From NCBI GenBank assembly GCA_017626325.1, contig JAGAIZ010000066.1, forward strand, positions 1 through 64,000: a DNA stretch of 64,000 nucleotides, read 5' to 3'. Of the stretch, positions 61,222-64,000 are shown in pieces. A program made the position numbers and the translations under genes. Positions within the stretch are counted from its first letter, which is position 1; every line of letters begins with the position of its first letter. A model generated the notes under the pieces. That model was given only the letters and a program-made list of their open reading frames with translations, did no database searches and was not told the DNA's origin. Source of the stretch: Lachnospiraceae bacterium. GTDB lineage: Bacteria > Bacillota > Clostridia > Lachnospirales > Lachnospiraceae.

Positions 61222-61812
61222 ATGAGAAGATTAATTACAATCGGCCGGGAATTCGGCGCAGGCGGCGGTGAGATTGGCCGGAGAGTGGCCAGGGAGCTGG
61301 GGCTTGAATATTATGACAAGGATATTATCCTGAAAACCGCTGTGGCGGGCAAAAATCTGGATCCGGGCCAGGTGCGCAAGTGGGATGAGAGAGTGCCTAA
61401 GAATTTCGGCTTCGCCCAGAGTCTGTTTGATTTCTATAACAAACCTTTGGAGGAAGAACTGTGGCAGGCCCAGCGGGATGCCATCCGGGAGCTTGCGAAC
61501 AAGGAAAGCTGCGTTATCGTGGGACGAAACGGGGATTATATCCTGCGGGAATTCGACCACTGTCTGCGGGTATTCATCCATGCGGGCTTCGACTGGCGCG
61601 TGAAGCGTATGACTGCTATGATGGACCAGGTGCCGCCGGAGCAGGTGGCAGGCGATGTGCGTGCGGTGGATAAGGCGCGGAAGAGATACTGTGAGTACTA
61701 CACCAAGCAGGCGTATGGAGATGCCAGAAACTATGATCTGACGCTGGATACGGAGAAGCTGGGTATCGATATGGCAGTGGAACTGATTCTGAAAGCGGCC
61801 GAAACACTGTAA
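61222..61812 (+). CDS. Cytidylate kinase-like family protein
   Basis: A protein of 196 residues from ATG 61222 (AGGAGGG 8 bases upstream; the longer in-frame start at 61159 lacks a site). It begins MRRLITIGREFGAGGGEIGR, a P-loop variant typical of the cytidylate-kinase-like family (Cmk2, PF13189). Later come IVGRNGDYIL and KARKRYCEYYT, the latter like the LID region. True CMP kinase activity is not assured, since this family is distinct from Cmk. It lies between polC and the amino acid transporter, 10 kb from the other nucleotide gene pyrH. Confidence 0.85.
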   Translation: MRRLITIGREFGAGGGEIGRRVARELGLEYYDKDIILKTAVAGKNLDPGQVRKWDERVPKNFGFAQSLFDFYNKPLEEELWQAQRDAIRELANKESCVIVGRNGDYILREFDHCLRVFIHAGFDWRVKRMTAMMDQVPPEQVAGDVRAVDKARKRYCEYYTKQAYGDARNYDLTLDTEKLGIDMAVELILKAAETL

Positions 61813-61875
61813 AGACATGACTGGGCTGTTGCTGGAACGACTGATCGGGAGAGAACAGTAACGAATGGCTGCTAA

Positions 61876-61903
61876 AAACATGTATACAGAAACATGTATA
61901 CAG
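61876..61903 (+). repeat. Tandem 14-bp operator-like repeat
   Basis: AAACATGTATACAG occurs twice head to tail (61876-61889 and 61890-61903), each containing the palindromes ACATGT and TGTATACA. The pair ends 14 bases before the -35 of the transporter promoter, one repeat every 1.4 helical turns. It looks like a regulator binding site; the regulator is unknown. Confidence 0.6.
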
Positions 61904-61917
61904 AAATACAATTCCTC

Positions 61918-61946
61918 TTGACAAGAAATCAAAAAGTTTCTATACT
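61918..61946 (+). promoter_or_regulatory. Near-consensus SigA promoter of the amino acid ABC operon
   Basis: TTGACA (61918-61923) and TATACT (61941-61946) are exactly 17 bp apart. Transcription should begin near 61953, a few bases before the leader hairpin. Confidence 0.85.
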
Positions 61947-61960
61947 TATTAAGAGGTATC

Positions 61961-61998
61961 AAAGGCGGTGTAATCAATAACGGTACACCGCCTTTTGT
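61961..61998 (+). terminator. Leader hairpin, possible attenuator
   Basis: AAAGGCGGTGTA (61961-61972) pairs perfectly with TACACCGCCTTT (61984-61995) and is followed by TGTATT. It lies at the very 5' end of the predicted transcript, 30 bases before the substrate-binding gene. It could be a weak terminator (attenuator) or a stabilising 5' stem. No T-box features are present. Confidence 0.6.
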
Positions 61999-62025
61999 AT
62001 TAACAGTTTTAAGGAGGATGTATTT

Positions 62026-62901
62026 ATGAAAAAATTAGTAGCAATGTCTTTAATCGGCTGCATGGCGCTTTCCATGGTGGCATGTGGTTCCGGCGAGAGC
62101 ACAGAGACGGCTGAACCTGCTGCAGCAGAAGCGGCTGCGGAGGAGACGACGGAAGCAGAGGCAGAGGAAACCGCTGAAGAGACAGAGGAAGAGACAGCGG
62201 ACGATGCCGCTTCTACAGACGATAAGGTATGGGTTATCGCTACAGATACCGTGTTCCGTCCTTTCGAGTTTACAGATGAGAACGGTGATTTCGTCGGCAT
62301 CGACGTGGACGTTCTGGCAGCTATCGCGGAAGACCAGGGCTTCGAGTATGAATTGCAGAGTCTTGGCTGGGACGCGGCAGTAGCGGCAGTACAGGCTGGT
62401 CAGGCGGACGGTCTGATTGCAGGCGCAACCATCAAGCAGGAGAGAATTGACTCCGGCTGGATTTTCTCTGACGGTTATTATGACGCGACACAGACCTTCG
62501 TACTTCCCGAAGGAAGCGATATCACAGGCTATGCCGACCTGGAGGGCAAGAACGTAGCGGTTAAGAACGGTACGGCAGGCGCGGATTTCGCCAACAGCTT
62601 AAAGGATGAGTATGGATTTACCGTAACCGTATTTGAGGACTCACCGACCATGTATCAGGATGTTATCCTTGGCAATTCCGCAGCGTGTGTAGAGGATACG
62701 CCGATTATGGCTGACTCCATCAAGACAGGCGGTCTGGCGCTGATGATTCCCGAAGGCATGGAGAGCGAGGGCGCTCCTTACGGCTTCGCAATCATGAATG
62801 AGAACAATCAGGAACTTCTTGATATGTTCAACGCGGGTCTTGCCAACATCAAGGAGAACGGCAAGTACGACGAGATTCTTGCGAAATATTTAGGCAACTA
62901 A
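62026..62901 (+). CDS. Polar amino acid ABC transporter substrate-binding lipoprotein
   Basis: A protein of 291 residues with a lipoprotein signal (lipobox MVACGS, Cys about 24), a Glu/Ala/Thr-rich tether (about 27-65) and a family 3 solute-binding domain. The domain has TDTVFRPFEFTDENGDFVGI, VDVLAAIAEDQG and GAGIxTxR-like GATIKQERIDSGWIFSDGY. It binds a polar amino acid such as glutamine outside the cell; the exact ligand is not readable. It has a strong promoter and an AAGGAGG site. Confidence 0.94.
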   Translation: MKKLVAMSLIGCMALSMVACGSGESTETAEPAAAEAAAEETTEAEAEETAEETEEETADDAASTDDKVWVIATDTVFRPFEFTDENGDFVGIDVDVLAAIAEDQGFEYELQSLGWDAAVAAVQAGQADGLIAGATIKQERIDSGWIFSDGYYDATQTFVLPEGSDITGYADLEGKNVAVKNGTAGADFANSLKDEYGFTVTVFEDSPTMYQDVILGNSAACVEDTPIMADSIKTGGLALMIPEGMESEGAPYGFAIMNENNQELLDMFNAGLANIKENGKYDEILAKYLGN

Positions 62902-62926
62902 CAGAAGCGTTTTTTTGGAACAACAT

Positions 62927-63001
62927 GGCGCGCTGCTGTAAGGAAAGGCGGCGCGCCGGTAAGAAGAGCCGTTTTAATCTATAGATAACATAAGAAACGG
63001 C
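62927..63001 (+). repeat. Two consecutive hairpins between binding-protein and permease genes
   Basis: GGCGCGC (62927-62933) pairs with GCGCGCC (62951-62957), and GCCGTTT (62968-62974) with AAACGGC (62995-63001). Neither is followed by a T run. In such operons, stems here often protect the upstream mRNA or lower downstream expression so the binding protein is made in excess (family knowledge; inference for this case). Confidence 0.6.
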
Positions 63002-63028
63002 GGCAGATGAGAAATTGGAGAATGTATT

Positions 63029-63697
63029 ATGGCAATGATAATTCAGACCTATGGCACGATGATGATTCGGGCATTGGGACAGACGCTTTTATTGACGTTG
63101 TTATCTCTTGTGTTCGCGATGGTCATCGGAATGATTTTCGGACTGATGAACGTGGGACATAACAGGCTGCTTAACTGTATCGGTACGGTGTATGTAGATG
63201 CAGTACGGGGCGTGCCTTTGATTGTATTGGCGTACTTTATTTATTTCGGTGTACCGGCTGGCATTCAGGGACTTGGTTTTACCAATTTCAGACTGAACGC
63301 TTTGCAGGCAGGTACAATCGCTTTGTCCATGAACTGCGGCGCTTATATGGCTGAGATTATCAGAGCGAGTATTCAGAGTGTGGACAGAGGGCAGATGGAG
63401 GCCAGCAGAAGCCTGGGACTTTCCTATGGCGCGTCCATGAGACTTGTAGTCATTCCGCAGGCAATCCGTACCATGATTCCTTCTATTATTAATCAGTTTA
63501 TCATTACCTTAAAGGATACCTCCATTCTGTCAGTTATCGGATTCCCGGAACTGACCAACGTAGGTAAGACCATTATGGGCAATACCTTCAAGAACCTGCA
63601 GACATGGGCAATTATCGGCGTGATGTATATGGTGGTGATCATTACCTTAAGCAAGGTGTCCAAGAAGATCGAGAGGAGGGTCAACCGTGGCAGATAA
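63029..63697 (+). CDS. Polar amino acid ABC transporter permease
   Basis: A membrane protein of 222 residues with about five transmembrane helices. It has the HEAT-type inner-membrane signature of the HisMQ family, with YVDAVRGVPLIVLAYFIYFG near the middle and the EAA loop MEASRSLGLSYGASMRLVVI. It overlaps the ATPase gene by 11 bases. It probably forms a homodimer, since only one permease gene is present. Confidence 0.95.
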   Translation: MAMIIQTYGTMMIRALGQTLLLTLLSLVFAMVIGMIFGLMNVGHNRLLNCIGTVYVDAVRGVPLIVLAYFIYFGVPAGIQGLGFTNFRLNALQAGTIALSMNCGAYMAEIIRASIQSVDRGQMEASRSLGLSYGASMRLVVIPQAIRTMIPSIINQFIITLKDTSILSVIGFPELTNVGKTIMGNTFKNLQTWAIIGVMYMVVIITLSKVSKKIERRVNRGR

Positions 63698-64000
63698 TAA
63701 AATATCCGTTCGTAACTTAAAGAAGAACTTTGGCTCTCTGGAAGTACTAAAGGACATCAGCCTGGATGTGGCAGAGGGTGAGGTTGTAGTGCTGCTTGGG
63801 CCTTCCGGCAGCGGTAAATCCACGCTGCTTCGCTGCCTGAACCAGTTGGAGACGGCTACTTCCGGCCAGATTATTATAGACGGACAGGACGTAACCAACA
63901 AGCATACCGATATCAACAAAGTGCGTGAGAACATCGGCATGGTATTCCAGCATTTCAATCTGTTTAATCATCTGACGGTGCTGAAGAATATGACCCTTGC
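63687..64000 (+). CDS. Polar amino acid ABC transporter ATP-binding protein (partial, cut by window end)
   Basis: The first 104 codons of a GlnQ-type ATPase are visible from GTG 63687, with GAGGAGGG 6 bases upstream and an 11-base overlap with the permease. The N-terminus reads MADNKISVRNLKKNFGSLEV, Walker A is GPSGSGKSTLLRC and the Q-loop is GMVFQHFNLFNH. The reading frame remains open to the last base, so the gene continues beyond the window. Confidence 0.93.
   Translation, partial: MADNKISVRNLKKNFGSLEVLKDISLDVAEGEVVVLLGPSGSGKSTLLRCLNQLETATSGQIIIDGQDVTNKHTDINKVRENIGMVFQHFNLFNHLTVLKNMTL

Noticed and set aside
61950..62025. T-box or amino acid riboswitch in the transporter leader
   Set aside because: The leader is only about 75 nt with a single hairpin and has none of the T-box conserved sequence.

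Overview
The window looks like a chromosomal segment of a motile Gram-positive anaerobe of the class Clostridia, most probably Lachnospiraceae (inferred from gene order, protein character, strong GGAGG-type ribosome binding sites and balanced base composition; not proved). Every gene I can support, about 65, is read from the + strand. The order flgB-flgC-fliE ... sigD-(swrB position)-rpsB-tsf ... pyrH-frr-uppS-cdsA-dxr-rseP ... polC is the classic Firmicute fla/che-to-housekeeping arrangement known from Bacillus subtilis, with lineage-specific insertions.

Region 1 (1-37.2 kb) is one large flagellar and chemotaxis cluster. It holds rod and basal body genes (flgB, flgC, fliE, fliF), the switch and export ATPase (fliG-fliJ), a motE-like gene, fliK, flgD, a flagellar operon protein, flgE, swrD/flbD, motA/motB, fliL, the switch proteins fliM and fliY, cheY, the export gate (fliO-fliR, flhB, flhA), flhF/flhG, a PilZ protein, cheB-cheA-cheW-cheC-cheD, sigD, a fapA-type gene and several poorly known coiled-coil or membrane proteins. 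cheR, fliC, fliD and receptor genes are absent here. A strong promoter after a terminator at 12.7-12.9 kb splits the cluster into flgB-flgE and swrD-onward units.

Region 2 (37.2-39.2 kb) is rpsB-tsf with its own promoter, a structured leader and a clean terminator. Region 3 (39.3-47.4 kb) is an accessory insert between tsf and pyrH: a split chromate-type transporter, an alpha/beta hydrolase, a complete iron/siderophore-type ABC transporter, a polysaccharide deacetylase and a bactofilin. Region 4 (47.4-61.1 kb) is housekeeping: pyrH, frr, uppS, cdsA, dxr, rseP, then a PP2C phosphatase and Ser/Thr kinase pair, ispG and polC. Region 5 (61.2-64 kb) has a cytidylate-kinase-like protein and a polar amino acid ABC transporter whose ATPase runs off the window end.

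The most unusual content is non-coding. Between 34.76 and 35.04 kb lie two tandem modules of about 130 nt with the same four-hairpin plan but different sequence. Their stems keep pairing through compensatory changes. In both, the loop of hairpin 2 is perfectly complementary to the 3' arm of hairpin 4, which suggests a pseudoknot or a two-state RNA switch ending just before the ribosome binding site of a SwrB-like gene. Related hairpins occur at 12.63 kb and, as a half copy, at 21.48 kb, all inside the flagellar cluster. A different structured element with a truncated second copy sits at 53.0-53.17 kb, and another hairpin-dense gap lies upstream of fliK.
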